A stretch of DNA of 64,000 bases from assembly GCF_003347635.1 (NCBI RefSeq), contig NZ_QDFY01000008.1, positions 102,766 through 166,765 of the forward strand, in the 5' to 3' direction. Positions 17,256 through 26,282 of the stretch are shown here, one piece after another. How positions within the stretch are numbered: the first letter of the stretch is position 1; the number at the start of each line of letters is the position of its first letter. Position numbers and translations under genes: made by a program. The notes below the pieces were generated by a model. It was not told where the DNA came from. It did not search any database and worked only from the letters and a program-made list of their open reading frames with translations. The DNA comes from Sphingosinicella terrae (lineage in GTDB: Bacteria > Pseudomonadota > Alphaproteobacteria > Sphingomonadales > Sphingomonadaceae).

Positions 17256-20200
17256 ATGCGCTTCAGTCATCTCTTCATCCGCCGGCCGATCTTCGCGGCG
17301 GTGGTCGCGATCATCATCACCCTGGTCGGGACCTTCTCCTATTTCGGCCTGGCGGTATCGCAATATCCGGAAGTGGTGCCGCCGACCGTGACGGTGAGCG
17401 CCGCCTATCCGGGCGCGTCGGCCGAGACGATCGCCGACACCGTCGCCGCGCCGATCGAGCAGGAGATAAACGGCGTCGACAACATGCTCTACATGTCGAG
17501 CCAGTCGACCGGCGACGGGCGCCTCGTCGTCACCGTCACCTTCGCGCTCGGCACCGATCTCGATGCGGCGCAGGTCCTGGTCCAGAATCGCGTCGCGCTC
17601 GCCGAACCGCGGCTGCCGGAGGAGGTGCGCCGCACCGGCGTCGTCGTGCGAAAGGCCCTTCCCTCCTGGCTGATGGCGGTGAACGTGCTGTCGCCGGACC
17701 GGTCGCTCGACCAAGCCTATGTCTCCAATTACACTCTGACCCAGATCAAGGACCGGCTGTCGCGGGTCGAAGGCGTCGGCGACGTCCAGATCTTCGGCGC
17801 CCGCGACTTCGCGATGCGGGTGTGGATCGATCCCGGCCGAGCCTCGGCCCGGGGCCTCACCGCCGGCGAGATCGTCGCGGCGCTGCGCGCGCAGAACGTC
17901 CAGATCGCCGCCGGCTCGGTCGGTCAGCCGCCGGTCGACGACGGCGCCGCCTTTCAGCTCAACATCGAGGCGCAGGGCCGTTTCCGCACCGCCGAGGAGT
18001 TCGGACGCGTCGTCGTTCGCGCCGACAATGAGGGCCGCGTCACCCGGCTCGCCGACGTCGCCCGGGTCGAGCTCGGCGCGGAGGATTACGGCCTCAACGC
18101 CTATCTGTCGGGCCATGATTCGATCATCCTGGGCATCACCCAGCGGCCGGGCACCAATGCCCTCGCCGCCGCTACCGGCGTGATCAGCGAGCTGGAGGCG
18201 GCCTCGGCCGACTTCCCGCCGGGCCTCGCCTATCGCGTCGTCTGGAATCCGACGGAGTTCATCAGCGAATCGATCGCGGCCGTCCAGGACACTTTCGTCG
18301 AGGCGATCCTGCTCGTCGTGCTGGTGATCCTGGTCTTCCTGCAGAGCTGGCGGGCGGCGATCATCCCGATCGTCGCCATCCCGGTCTCGCTGGTCGGCGC
18401 CTTCGCCGTGCTCGCCGCCTTCGGCTATTCGCTGAACACGCTGTCGATGTTCGGCCTGCTGCTGTCGATCGGCATCGTCGTCGACGACGCCATCGTCGTC
18501 GTCGAGAATGTCGAGCGCAACCTCGAGCAAGGATTGTCGCCGCGCGAGGCGGCGCACCGGTCGATGGACGAGGTGTCGGTCGCGCTGATCGCGATCGTGC
18601 TCGTGCTCTGCGCGGTGTTCGTGCCCACCATGTTCCTGACCGGACTATCGGGCGAATTCTACCGCCAGTTCGCGGTGACCATCTCGGCGGCGACGATCAT
18701 CTCGCTGCTGCTCTCGCTGACCCTGTCGCCCGCGCTCGCCGCTTTGCTGCTGCGGCCGAAGTCGCAGGAGGAGCCGGCCAGCCGCTGGCGCCGTCTGCTC
18801 GCCCGCGCCGGCGACCGGTTCAACACCGCCTTCGAGCGGCTGAGCCGCTGGTACGCAGGCGCGACCGAGCGGCTGGTCCGCCGGCCTGCCAAGGTCCTCG
18901 CCACCTATGCCGGCCTGGTCGTCGCCACGATCGCCCTGTTCTGGGTCACGCCGGCCGGCTTCATCCCGGCGCAGGACCAGGCCTATGCGGTCGCCGCCTT
19001 CCAGCTGCCGCCGGGATCGTCGCTCACCCGCACCGACGAGGTGCTGCGGCGGGTGACGCAGCGGCTGCTCGAGGTGGAGGGAGTCGAGGACGCGGTGATG
19101 TTCGCCGGGTTCGACGGGGCGACCTTCACCTCGGCGCCCAACGCCGCGGTCTCGTTCGTCACCTTCAAGCCATATGGTGAACGGGCCAGCACCGGCCGCA
19201 GCGAAGCGGCGATCATGGCGGACATGCGGGCCGCCGTGGCCGATGTCGACGAATCGATCGTCTTCGTGCTGCCTCCGCCGATCATCCAGGGCATCGGCAC
19301 CGGCGGCGGCTTCCGGATGATGGTTCAGGACCGCGAGGGCCGCGGCTATGCCGCGCTCGAGCAGGCGGCGGGCGGCATCATCGGCGCCGCCCAGCAGGAG
19401 CCGAGCGTGCGGCAGGTCTTCACCCTGTTCAATACCGCGACGCCGCGCATCTTCGCCGACATCGACCGGGTCAAGGCCGACATGCTCGGCGTGCCTCCCG
19501 AGCGGGTGTTCGAGGCGATGCAGGTCTATCTGGGATCGTCATACGTCAACGACTTCAACCTGCTCGGCCGCACCTTCCGGGTCACCGCGCAGGCGGAGCC
19601 CGCCTGGCGCGACGACCTTGCCGACGTCGCCCGGATCGAGACCCGTTCGAACAGCGGGCAGATGGTGCCGCTCGGCGCCGTCTCCACCTTCGAGGACCGG
19701 ACCGGGCCCTATCGCGTGATCCGCTACAATCTGTTCCCGGCGGTCGAGATTGACGGCGAGACGTCACCGGGCTTCTCCACCGGCCAGTCGCTGGCGACGA
19801 TGGAGCGGCTGGCGGACGGCCTGCCGGCCGGCTTCAGCGCGGAATGGACCGATATCGCCTATCAGCAGAAGGCGGCCGGCAACGTCGCCGCCCTGGTCTT
19901 CGGCATGGCGGTGCTGTTCGTCTTCCTCGTCCTCGCCGCCCAGTTCGAGAGCCTGATGCTGCCGCTGTCGGTCATCCTGATCGTGCCGATGACGCTGCTT
20001 GCCGCCATGGCGGGCGTGAACCTGAGAGGGATGGACAACAATATCCTGACCCAGATCGGCCTCATCGTGCTGGTCGGCCTGGCGGCGAAGAACGCGATCC
20101 TGATCGTCGAGTTCGCCAAGCAGGCCGAGGAACGGGGCGCCAGCGCCGTCGAGGCCGCGGTCGAGGCGGCCCGGCTGAGGCTGAGGCCGATCCTGATGAC

Positions 20201-20420
20201 CAGCTTCGCCTTCATCCTCGGCGTCATGCCCTTGGTGTTCGCGACCGGCGCCGGCGCCGAGCTTCGCCAGGCGCTCGGCACCGCGGTCTTCTTCGGGATG
20301 ATCGGCGTGACCTTCTTCGGCCTCGTCTTCACCCCGACCTTCTACGTCGCCTGCCGGACCCTGCGCGAGCGCTTCGTCCGGCCCGGCGCGGCGGAGCCGA
20401 CGCTCCAGCCCGCCGAATAG
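17256..20420 (+). CDS. RND efflux permease, HAE-1 family (MexF/OqxB-like)
   Basis: A 1054-residue, 12-helix inner-membrane multidrug/H+ antiporter in the usual size range. It has the N-terminal FIRRPIFAAVVAIIITLVGT helix. The TM4 proton-relay aspartates are in GIVVDDAIVVVENVERN. A TM10 Lys lies in GLAAKNAILIVEFAKQ. Two large periplasmic loops carry the porter and docking domains, with QPPVDDGAAFQLN and FIPAQDQAYAVAAFQLPPG typical of the MexF/OqxB branch. It lies 14 bp after the adaptor gene and 11 bp before the outer-membrane factor. Substrates in this branch include chloramphenicol, quinolones and aromatic compounds. Confidence 0.95.
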   Translation: MRFSHLFIRRPIFAAVVAIIITLVGTFSYFGLAVSQYPEVVPPTVTVSAAYPGASAETIADTVAAPIEQEINGVDNMLYMSSQSTGDGRLVVTVTFALGTDLDAAQVLVQNRVALAEPRLPEEVRRTGVVVRKALPSWLMAVNVLSPDRSLDQAYVSNYTLTQIKDRLSRVEGVGDVQIFGARDFAMRVWIDPGRASARGLTAGEIVAALRAQNVQIAAGSVGQPPVDDGAAFQLNIEAQGRFRTAEEFGRVVVRADNEGRVTRLADVARVELGAEDYGLNAYLSGHDSIILGITQRPGTNALAAATGVISELEAASADFPPGLAYRVVWNPTEFISESIAAVQDTFVEAILLVVLVILVFLQSWRAAIIPIVAIPVSLVGAFAVLAAFGYSLNTLSMFGLLLSIGIVVDDAIVVVENVERNLEQGLSPREAAHRSMDEVSVALIAIVLVLCAVFVPTMFLTGLSGEFYRQFAVTISAATIISLLLSLTLSPALAALLLRPKSQEEPASRWRRLLARAGDRFNTAFERLSRWYAGATERLVRRPAKVLATYAGLVVATIALFWVTPAGFIPAQDQAYAVAAFQLPPGSSLTRTDEVLRRVTQRLLEVEGVEDAVMFAGFDGATFTSAPNAAVSFVTFKPYGERASTGRSEAAIMADMRAAVADVDESIVFVLPPPIIQGIGTGGGFRMMVQDREGRGYAALEQAAGGIIGAAQQEPSVRQVFTLFNTATPRIFADIDRVKADMLGVPPERVFEAMQVYLGSSYVNDFNLLGRTFRVTAQAEPAWRDDLADVARIETRSNSGQMVPLGAVSTFEDRTGPYRVIRYNLFPAVEIDGETSPGFSTGQSLATMERLADGLPAGFSAEWTDIAYQQKAAGNVAALVFGMAVLFVFLVLAAQFESLMLPLSVILIVPMTLLAAMAGVNLRGMDNNILTQIGLIVLVGLAAKNAILIVEFAKQAEERGASAVEAAVEAARLRLRPILMTSFAFILGVMPLVFATGAGAELRQALGTAVFFGMIGVTFFGLVFTPTFYVACRTLRERFVRPGAAEPTLQPAE

Positions 20421-20431
20421 GAGAAAGTGAC

Positions 20432-21874
20432 ATGAACCCGCTCCGCAAGCTCGCTCTCACCGCCAGCCTGCTCGCGCTCGCCGCCTGCACGGTCGGCCCG
20501 GACCATGCCCCACCGGCCACGCCCGCCGCGGCGGCCGGGCCGTTCCTCGGCGCCGGCCATCCGGCGCTCGCCGATGCCGAGCCGGACGCCGACTGGTGGC
20601 GGCTCTATCGCGACCCTGTCCTCGACGGCCTCGTCCAGGACGCGCTCGCCCACAATAGCGACGTCCGGGTCGCGGCCGCCAATCTCGCACGGGCACGCGC
20701 CCTGTTGCGCGAAAGCCGGTCGCAGCGTCTGCCGCAGACCGGGCTCTCGGCCGGCGCGGCGTACGGCCGGGCCGCCGAGAACGACGTGCCGCCGGGCGCC
20801 GACCGCGAGGACTGGCAGTTCGACGCCGGCTTCGACGTCGCCTGGGAGCTCGACCTGTTCGGCCGCGTGAGCCGGTCGGTCGAGGCCTCGCGCGCCGATG
20901 CCGATGCGGCCGAGGCGGTGCGCGATGCCGTTCGCGTTGCCGTCGCCGCCGAGACCGCCAGGGCCTATGCCGACGCCGCGGCGGCGGCCGAGCGGCTCGC
21001 CGTCGCCGAGCGCAGCCTCGCCTTGATCGAGCGCACGCTCGTCGTCACCACCCGCCGATTCGAAGCCGGCCGCGGCACGCGGCTCGACGTTGCCCGCGTC
21101 ACGTCCCTGCGCGAGCAGCAGAGAGCCAGTCTGCCCCCGCTTCGAGCCGAGCGCGACGGGGCCCTGTTCCGCCTCGCCACGCTCACCGGTCGCGCGCCCG
21201 CCGCCTTGCCCCCGGCGGCGGGCGCGCGCCGGACCATTCTCCAGCTCGACCGCCCGATCCCGATCGGCGACGGCCGCACCCTGCTCGCAAGGCGGCCCGA
21301 CGTCCGCGAGGCGGAACGGCGGCTGGCGGCGGAGACGGCGCGGATCGGCGTCGCCACCGCCGATCTCTATCCGCGCATCACGCTCGGCGGCTCGATCGGC
21401 TCGACGGCGGGCTCGGTCGGCAACCTGTTCACCGGCGGGCCGCTGAGCTGGCTGCTCGGACCGCTGATCAACTGGTCCTTCCCCAATCAGGAGGCGGTGC
21501 GCGCCCGCATCCGCGCGCAGGAAGCCTCGGCCGAGGCGGCACTGGCCCGCTTCGACGGGGCCGTGCTCGGCGCGCTCGAGGAGACCGAGACTGCCCTTTC
21601 CGTCTATCGTCATGCGCTCGACCGGCGAGCGGCCCTGGCCGGCGCGCAGGAGGCCGCGGCCCGCGCCGCCGAGATCGAGCGGGCGCGCCTGCGCGCAGGC
21701 CGGGCGGATTCGCTCGCCGTGCTCGACGCGGAGCGCACCCTGGCCGAGGCAGAGGCCGAGCTGTCGCTGGCCGACGCCCGCATCGTGACGGCGCAGGTCG
21801 ATCTGTTCCGGGCGCTCGGCGGCGGCTGGCAGGAGGAAGTCGCCGTGGCCGGCGCCGGCGACCAGCCCGGCTGA
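20432..21874 (+). CDS. RND efflux outer-membrane lipoprotein (NodT/OprM family)
   Basis: A 480-residue TolC-like channel subunit that completes the tripartite pump. The signal peptide ends in a lipobox (LALAAC, Cys ~18, followed by TVGPDHAPP, the usual VGPDY-type N terminus). DWWRLYRDPVLDGLVQDALA begins the first coiled-coil repeat; IGVATADLYPRITLGGSIGS begins the second. AAAETARAYAD-like helices and RRPDVREAERRLAAETARIG are family hallmarks. GGAGAAAGTGAC precedes ATG 20432. With the two preceding genes it forms a complete operon under the TetR operator. Confidence 0.93.
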   Translation: MNPLRKLALTASLLALAACTVGPDHAPPATPAAAAGPFLGAGHPALADAEPDADWWRLYRDPVLDGLVQDALAHNSDVRVAAANLARARALLRESRSQRLPQTGLSAGAAYGRAAENDVPPGADREDWQFDAGFDVAWELDLFGRVSRSVEASRADADAAEAVRDAVRVAVAAETARAYADAAAAAERLAVAERSLALIERTLVVTTRRFEAGRGTRLDVARVTSLREQQRASLPPLRAERDGALFRLATLTGRAPAALPPAAGARRTILQLDRPIPIGDGRTLLARRPDVREAERRLAAETARIGVATADLYPRITLGGSIGSTAGSVGNLFTGGPLSWLLGPLINWSFPNQEAVRARIRAQEASAEAALARFDGAVLGALEETETALSVYRHALDRRAALAGAQEAAARAAEIERARLRAGRADSLAVLDAERTLAEAEAELSLADARIVTAQVDLFRALGGGWQEEVAVAGAGDQPG

Positions 21875-21888
21875 GCGATCGCCGACCG

Positions 21889-22758
21889 TCAGCTCGTCGC
21901 CGGACCGATCCCTTCCTTCACCTGCCTTGCCAGCTTCTGGAGAGGATCCTCGACCTCGGAAGGATAGAGAGCTGCTTCGGGCACCACCGGGAAGGCGGTG
22001 CTTCGAGACCAGAACCCGCTTGGGTGGAATCTGAACTTCGCGATCAGCCGACGACCGAAATCGATCTCGTAATGACGATAGTGTTCCTTCTGATCCGTGC
22101 TGATGAGTTCCGGATACTCGCCGAGCAGATAGCCTTCCTGAATGTGCGGACGAACCGCTGCAGGAGGGCACACGCTGGCCAGGCGGACGATCTGAAGTCC
22201 CGCTTCCGCGCTCGCGGTCACGGCACCGCTGATATGAGGTACGCCGATGACAAAGATGTAGGCATCCAGGTCAGCGTTCATCGTCGCGAACGACGCGGCG
22301 ATTCTGAGCGAATGGGTGACATCCAGCAATGGAGTCGGACAGATTTCATAATGCTGGAGAATCGACCAGCGCAATATCTGCTGCCGTCTCAGTCGCTCGG
22401 CGCCAGGCAGATTATGCCGCGCATAAGCCGAAACCAGCTCGACTTCGGCACGACGCAAGAAATCATATCGGTTTCGCAGGCTCTCGACGGTCGGAACCTT
22501 ACCTTGAGAGCGGCTCCGCATGATCGACGGCTTCAAGGATGTATTGCGGCTCCGGTTCTTATGATCTCCCGTCTGGCCACGGAAGAGGAGCACGTAATCT
22601 CGGTTCAGGAACTGCAGCTCCGCGACCTTGGTCGCGAGATCCATGAAATCCGCGACCTGATGTCCTTCGGATCGTCTTACGGCGGAGCAGCGACGGGGTA
22701 GAGCGTGGTCCTCGCCACCACCGTAGGTCCAGATCTTCTGTTCGCCGATGATATCCAT
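21889..22758 (-). CDS. FRG domain-containing protein
   Basis: A 289-residue protein with an FRG domain: YVLLFRGQTGDH (the defining F-R-G), a helical middle (YDFLRRAEVELVSAYARHNL), and LQHYEICPTPLLDVTHSLRI followed by AASFA. FRG domains resemble ADP-ribosyltransferase/restriction-associated folds and occur in phage-defence and toxin-like genes, but no catalytic activity is proven for most. Start taken at ATG 22758; a GTG at 22806 would add 16 residues. Base composition is visibly lower in GC than its neighbours, and it separates the efflux operon from gor, suggesting acquisition by transfer. No partner gene is visible. Confidence 0.78.
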   Translation of the reverse strand: MDIIGEQKIWTYGGGEDHALPRRCSAVRRSEGHQVADFMDLATKVAELQFLNRDYVLLFRGQTGDHKNRSRNTSLKPSIMRSRSQGKVPTVESLRNRYDFLRRAEVELVSAYARHNLPGAERLRRQQILRWSILQHYEICPTPLLDVTHSLRIAASFATMNADLDAYIFVIGVPHISGAVTASAEAGLQIVRLASVCPPAAVRPHIQEGYLLGEYPELISTDQKEHYRHYEIDFGRRLIAKFRFHPSGFWSRSTAFPVVPEAALYPSEVEDPLQKLARQVKEGIGPATS

Positions 22759-22845
22759 ATCGTTCCCGAAGGATGACACGGATGAGGATCGGCAACAATC
22801 TGGCACCGCGTTCCACGCGATCGCCGTGACGATCAGACCGAAGGC

Positions 22846-24195
22846 TCAGCGCATCAGCACCAGCTCCTCCGACATGGTCGGATGGAGGGCGATCGTCTCG
22901 TCGAACTGCTTCTTGGTGAGGCCGGCCTTCACCGCGATCGCGGCCGCCTGCAGGATCTCCGGCGCGTCGGGGCCGATCATGTGGATGCCGACGACCTGAT
23001 CGGTCTCCTCGTCGATGATGATCTTGTAGAGCGCGCGCTCGTTGCGGCCGGCAAGCACGTTCTTCATCGGCCGGAAGTCGGAGACGTAGGCCTTGTAGGA
23101 GCCCAGCTTGTCGCGCGCCTGGCTCTCGGTCATGCCGACCCCGGCGATCGGCGGATGGCTGAACACCGCCGACGGGATATTCTCGTAATCGACCCGCGTC
23201 GGATTGCCGCCGAACACGGTTTCGGCGAAGGCCTGGCCCTCCCGGATCGCGACCGGCGTCAGCTGGACCCGATCGGTGACGTCTCCGATCGCGTAGATGC
23301 TCGGCACCGAGCTCTGATTGTCGTCGTCGACGAGCACCGCGCCGTTCTTGCCGAGCTTCACGCCGACCTCCTCGAGGCCCAGCCCTTCCGTGTTGGGATT
23401 GCGGCCGACCGCCCAGAGCAGCATGTCCGCCTCGATCGGATCCTGACCCTGGAGTTGGATCCTGAGGCTGCCATCCTCCTTCTTCTCGATCTTCTCGAAC
23501 GGGGCGTTGAACTTGAAGTCGATGCCCTTCATCAGCGAGATGGTCAGCAGCCGGTCGCGTATCTGCTCGTCATAATGGCGCAGGATCCGGTCGCCGCGAT
23601 TGACCACGGTCACGTGGCACGAGAATTGGTGGAAGATGCCGGCGAACTCGCTGGCGATATAGCCGCCGCCGGCGATCACGACCCGCTTCGGCAGCGTCTC
23701 GAGATGGAAGACCTCGTTCGAGGTGATTCCGTGCTCCGCGCCGGGGACGTCCGGGACGAAGGGCCGCGCACCCACGGCGACGAGGATGGTGCCGGCGGTC
23801 ACCTTGCTGCCATCCTCGAGCGTCACCTCGTGCGGGCCCGAAATCCGGGCCCGCTGGGGAATGACCTCGACCTCGTTGCGCTCGAGGATGTCGTTATAGA
23901 TCCCCTCGAGCCGCTCGACCTCGAACAGGACGTTGTCGCGCAAGGTGGGCCAGTCGAACCGGCAATGATCGACGTCCCAGCCGAAGCGCCGGGCATCCTG
24001 GAGATCTTCGGCGAAATGGGCGCCGTAGACGAGCAGCTTCTTCGGCACGCAACCGCGGATCACGCAAGTGCCGCCGACCCTATATTCCTCCGCCACCGCG
24101 ACGCGGGCGCCGTGGGCGGCGGAGACTCGGGAGGCGCGAACGCCGCCCGATCCGGCGCCGAGGACGAAAAGATCGTAATCGTAGCTCGTGGTCAT
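22846..24195 (-). CDS. gor: Glutathione-disulfide reductase
   Basis: A 449-residue FAD enzyme that reduces oxidised glutathione with NADPH in the cytosol. The N-terminal FAD motif is LFVLGAGSGGVRASR. The redox-active pair C44 and C49 is in GGTCVIRGCVPKK. The second Rossmann motif is IAGGGYIASEFAG. The C-terminal dimer-interface His-Glu pair is in LHPTMSEE. Length is standard. CCGGAGGATTTCCGACC precedes the ATG at 24195. It lies 60 bp downstream of pgi in the same direction, so NADPH-related co-expression is possible. The two GST genes elsewhere in the window depend on the glutathione pool it maintains. Confidence 0.93.
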   Translation of the reverse strand: MTTSYDYDLFVLGAGSGGVRASRVSAAHGARVAVAEEYRVGGTCVIRGCVPKKLLVYGAHFAEDLQDARRFGWDVDHCRFDWPTLRDNVLFEVERLEGIYNDILERNEVEVIPQRARISGPHEVTLEDGSKVTAGTILVAVGARPFVPDVPGAEHGITSNEVFHLETLPKRVVIAGGGYIASEFAGIFHQFSCHVTVVNRGDRILRHYDEQIRDRLLTISLMKGIDFKFNAPFEKIEKKEDGSLRIQLQGQDPIEADMLLWAVGRNPNTEGLGLEEVGVKLGKNGAVLVDDDNQSSVPSIYAIGDVTDRVQLTPVAIREGQAFAETVFGGNPTRVDYENIPSAVFSHPPIAGVGMTESQARDKLGSYKAYVSDFRPMKNVLAGRNERALYKIIIDEETDQVVGIHMIGPDAPEILQAAAIAVKAGLTKKQFDETIALHPTMSEELVLMR

Positions 24196-24255
24196 GGTCG
24201 GAAATCCTCCGGTCTTCGCGGGGCGTGGGCGGCTCGTCGCCGCGCGCCAATCGGA

Positions 24256-25776
24256 TCAGTCGCCGTCGCCGCCGAAGGCACGGGCGAGAAGCGCCTCGGT
24301 CGAGGGATCGAAATCGAGGGCGTCGCCGCCCCCGTCGAGCGCCTTCGCCATCTCCTTGCCGAGCTCGACCCCGAACTGGTCGAAGGGATTGATTCCGAGC
24401 AGGACCGCGTTGGCGAACACGCGATGTTCGTAGAAGGCGATGAGCGCGCCGAGCGTGTGCGGATCGACCCGGTCCAACAGGATCGTCGTCGACGGCCGAT
24501 TGCCCGGATAGCCGCGGTGGGGATCCTCCGATGGCCGTCCCGCCATCAAGGCCGCGCCCTGGGCGAAGCAGTTGACGAGCAGCTGGCGGTGATGGTCGGG
24601 AGCGAGCGTATCGCCGGGCTCGACCGAGGCGACGAACTCGACCTGCACCAGGTGGGTGCCCTGGTGGAGCAGCTGGAAAACGGCGTGCTGGGCGTCCGTG
24701 CCGACCCCGCCCCAGACGATCGGCGAGGTGGCCCGCCCGGCCGGGCTGCCGTCGAGGCGGACGCTCTTGCCGTTCGATTCCATCTCGAGCTGCTGGAGGT
24801 AATCGGGGAGCAGGCGAAGCCTCTCGTCATAGGCGAACACGGCCCGCGTCTCGGCGCCGCGCACATTCGCATAATAGCGATCGACGAAGGCGGCGAGCAG
24901 AGGCGCGTTGCGCTCGGGCGGCGCCAGCCGGAAATGCCGGTCCATAGCCGCCGCGCCCTCGAGCAGCGACTCGAACGCATCCCAGCCGAGCGCCAGCGCC
25001 GCGGGAAAGCCGATCGACGACCAGAGCGAGAAGCGGCCGCCGACGCTTTCGGTGAAAGGCAGGATGCGGGTCTCGTCGACGCCGAACTCGACCGCCCTGT
25101 CCGGGCTTGCGGTGAGCGCGACCACCTTGCCGAAGGGGTCGACGACGCCATGCTCCTCCATCCAGGACAGAGCGGAGCGCGCGTTCAGCATCGTCTCGGT
25201 GGTGGTGAAGGTCTTCGACGCGATGACCAGCAAGGTGGCGTGCGGATCCATCCGACCCATCGCCTCCTCGAGCGCGGCGCCGTCGACATTGGAGACGATC
25301 TCGGTGTCGTAGCGGTCGGCATGGCGGCCGAGCGCGTCGACGAGCAGCTTGGGACCGAGCGCCGAGCCACCGATGCCGACATGGAGGATCGACCCGACGG
25401 TGCCGAAGACGTCGGCCTCGACCGCGTCGATGAGGGTGCGCATCCGCGCCTGGAACCGGCGCGCCCGGGCAACGCTCTCCGCCGCGCCCTCGCCGCGCTC
25501 GGCCGCATGCTCGGCTGCACGTCCCTCGGTCGGGTTGACGATCCCGCCGCCGAACAGAGCCTCCCGGCGCGCCGGCAGGCCGGCCTCGTCGGCGATGCGG
25601 GCGAAAGCGTCGACGAGGCCGCGGTCGAGATGGGTCTTGGAGAAGTCGAAGCGCAGCCCCGCCTCCTCGATCACCATTCTATCCAGACGATCGGGCTCGG
25701 CATCGAACAGGTCGGCGAGTGTGGCGGCGGCGCCCGGGGCGGCCGCGGCCCAGGGATCGGAGGCAGGATCGCTCAT
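24256..25776 (-). CDS. pgi: Glucose-6-phosphate isomerase
   Basis: A 506-residue enzyme interconverting glucose-6-phosphate and fructose-6-phosphate. Recognisable blocks are HVGIGGSALGPKLLVDALG (sugar-phosphate binding), ESVGGRFSLWSSIGFPAAL (first family signature), SNGKSVRLDG, VWGGVGTDAQHAVFQLLHQG, FVASVEPGD, and the C-terminal TLGALIAFYEHRVFANAVLL with INPFDQFGVELGK. Length is slightly below the E. coli enzyme (549). It is probably the first gene of a pgi-gor unit. In a sphingomonad that uses Entner-Doudoroff flux, Pgi serves hexose recycling and polysaccharide precursor supply. Confidence 0.95.
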   Translation of the reverse strand: MSDPASDPWAAAAPGAAATLADLFDAEPDRLDRMVIEEAGLRFDFSKTHLDRGLVDAFARIADEAGLPARREALFGGGIVNPTEGRAAEHAAERGEGAAESVARARRFQARMRTLIDAVEADVFGTVGSILHVGIGGSALGPKLLVDALGRHADRYDTEIVSNVDGAALEEAMGRMDPHATLLVIASKTFTTTETMLNARSALSWMEEHGVVDPFGKVVALTASPDRAVEFGVDETRILPFTESVGGRFSLWSSIGFPAALALGWDAFESLLEGAAAMDRHFRLAPPERNAPLLAAFVDRYYANVRGAETRAVFAYDERLRLLPDYLQQLEMESNGKSVRLDGSPAGRATSPIVWGGVGTDAQHAVFQLLHQGTHLVQVEFVASVEPGDTLAPDHHRQLLVNCFAQGAALMAGRPSEDPHRGYPGNRPSTTILLDRVDPHTLGALIAFYEHRVFANAVLLGINPFDQFGVELGKEMAKALDGGGDALDFDPSTEALLARAFGGDGD

Positions 25777-25834
25777 GCGGGCTATCTAGGGTGGGTAAAG
25801 ATGACCGGCAACGGCCGTGACGGAACGGGGCCCC

Positions 25835-25868
25835 TTGTCTGACACTCAAACACGTGTATTTACACGCA
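25835..25868 (+). promoter_or_regulatory. Candidate leaderless promoter with overlapping MarR operator
   Basis: TTGTCT (25835-25840), a 16-base spacer and TATTTA (25857-25862) place the expected transcription start at or next to the A of ATG 25869, so the mRNA would be leaderless. No Shine-Dalgarno sequence precedes that ATG. A dyad, CGTGTA (25853-25858) and TACACG (25861-25866), covers the -10 and is the likely autoregulatory MarR site. Confidence 0.5.
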
Positions 25869-26282
25869 ATGCTCGACACGGTCTGCGTCTGCGCCAAGCT
25901 CCGCCACTCCGCGCGAATCGTGACCTCGCTGTACGACGAGGCTCTCGCCGGATCGGGATTCAGCGTCGCCCAATTCTCGCTCTTGCGAATGCTGCAACGG
26001 GCAGGCCCGTGCTCGCTCACCGCACTGGGCGCGGCGACCGGGCATGATCGCACGACCCTCAATCGGACCCTGAAACCGCTCGAAGCGGCGGGCTTCGTCG
26101 AATCGATCGAGGGCCGCGACCGACGCGCGCGCGTCGTCCAGGTGACGCCTGCGGCGCGGGAGGCGATGGCGCGGACCCAGCCGCTCTGGGAGGCGGCGCA
26201 GGCGCGGATGACCGATTCCCTCGGCGGCGACAAGGATCGGCTGTTCGCGCTGCTCGACCGGATCGAGGGACTGCCGGCATGA
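25869..26282 (+). CDS. MarR family transcriptional regulator
   Basis: A 137-residue winged-helix regulator. Helices SGFSVAQFSLLRMLQRAGPC and SLTALGAATGHDRTTLNRTL form the HTH, followed by KPLEAAGFVESIEGRDRRAR (wing) and VVQVTPAAREAM. Start taken as ATG 25869 because the dyad CGTGTATTTACACG ends two bases upstream; an in-frame GTG at 25854 would place start inside the operator. It overlaps the downstream MFS gene by ATGA and so probably regulates it together with itself. Ligand unknown. Confidence 0.85.
   Translation: MLDTVCVCAKLRHSARIVTSLYDEALAGSGFSVAQFSLLRMLQRAGPCSLTALGAATGHDRTTLNRTLKPLEAAGFVESIEGRDRRARVVQVTPAAREAMARTQPLWEAAQARMTDSLGGDKDRLFALLDRIEGLPA

Noticed and set aside
16788..18557. 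A 589-codon minus-strand frame opposite the RND genes
   Set aside because: Antisense shadow of the adaptor and permease; no start signal and no domain.
22882..25842. A 986-codon plus-strand frame opposite gor and pgi
   Set aside because: Its product is low-complexity and charged, with no domain, while both minus-strand genes are textbook enzymes; it is a composition shadow.
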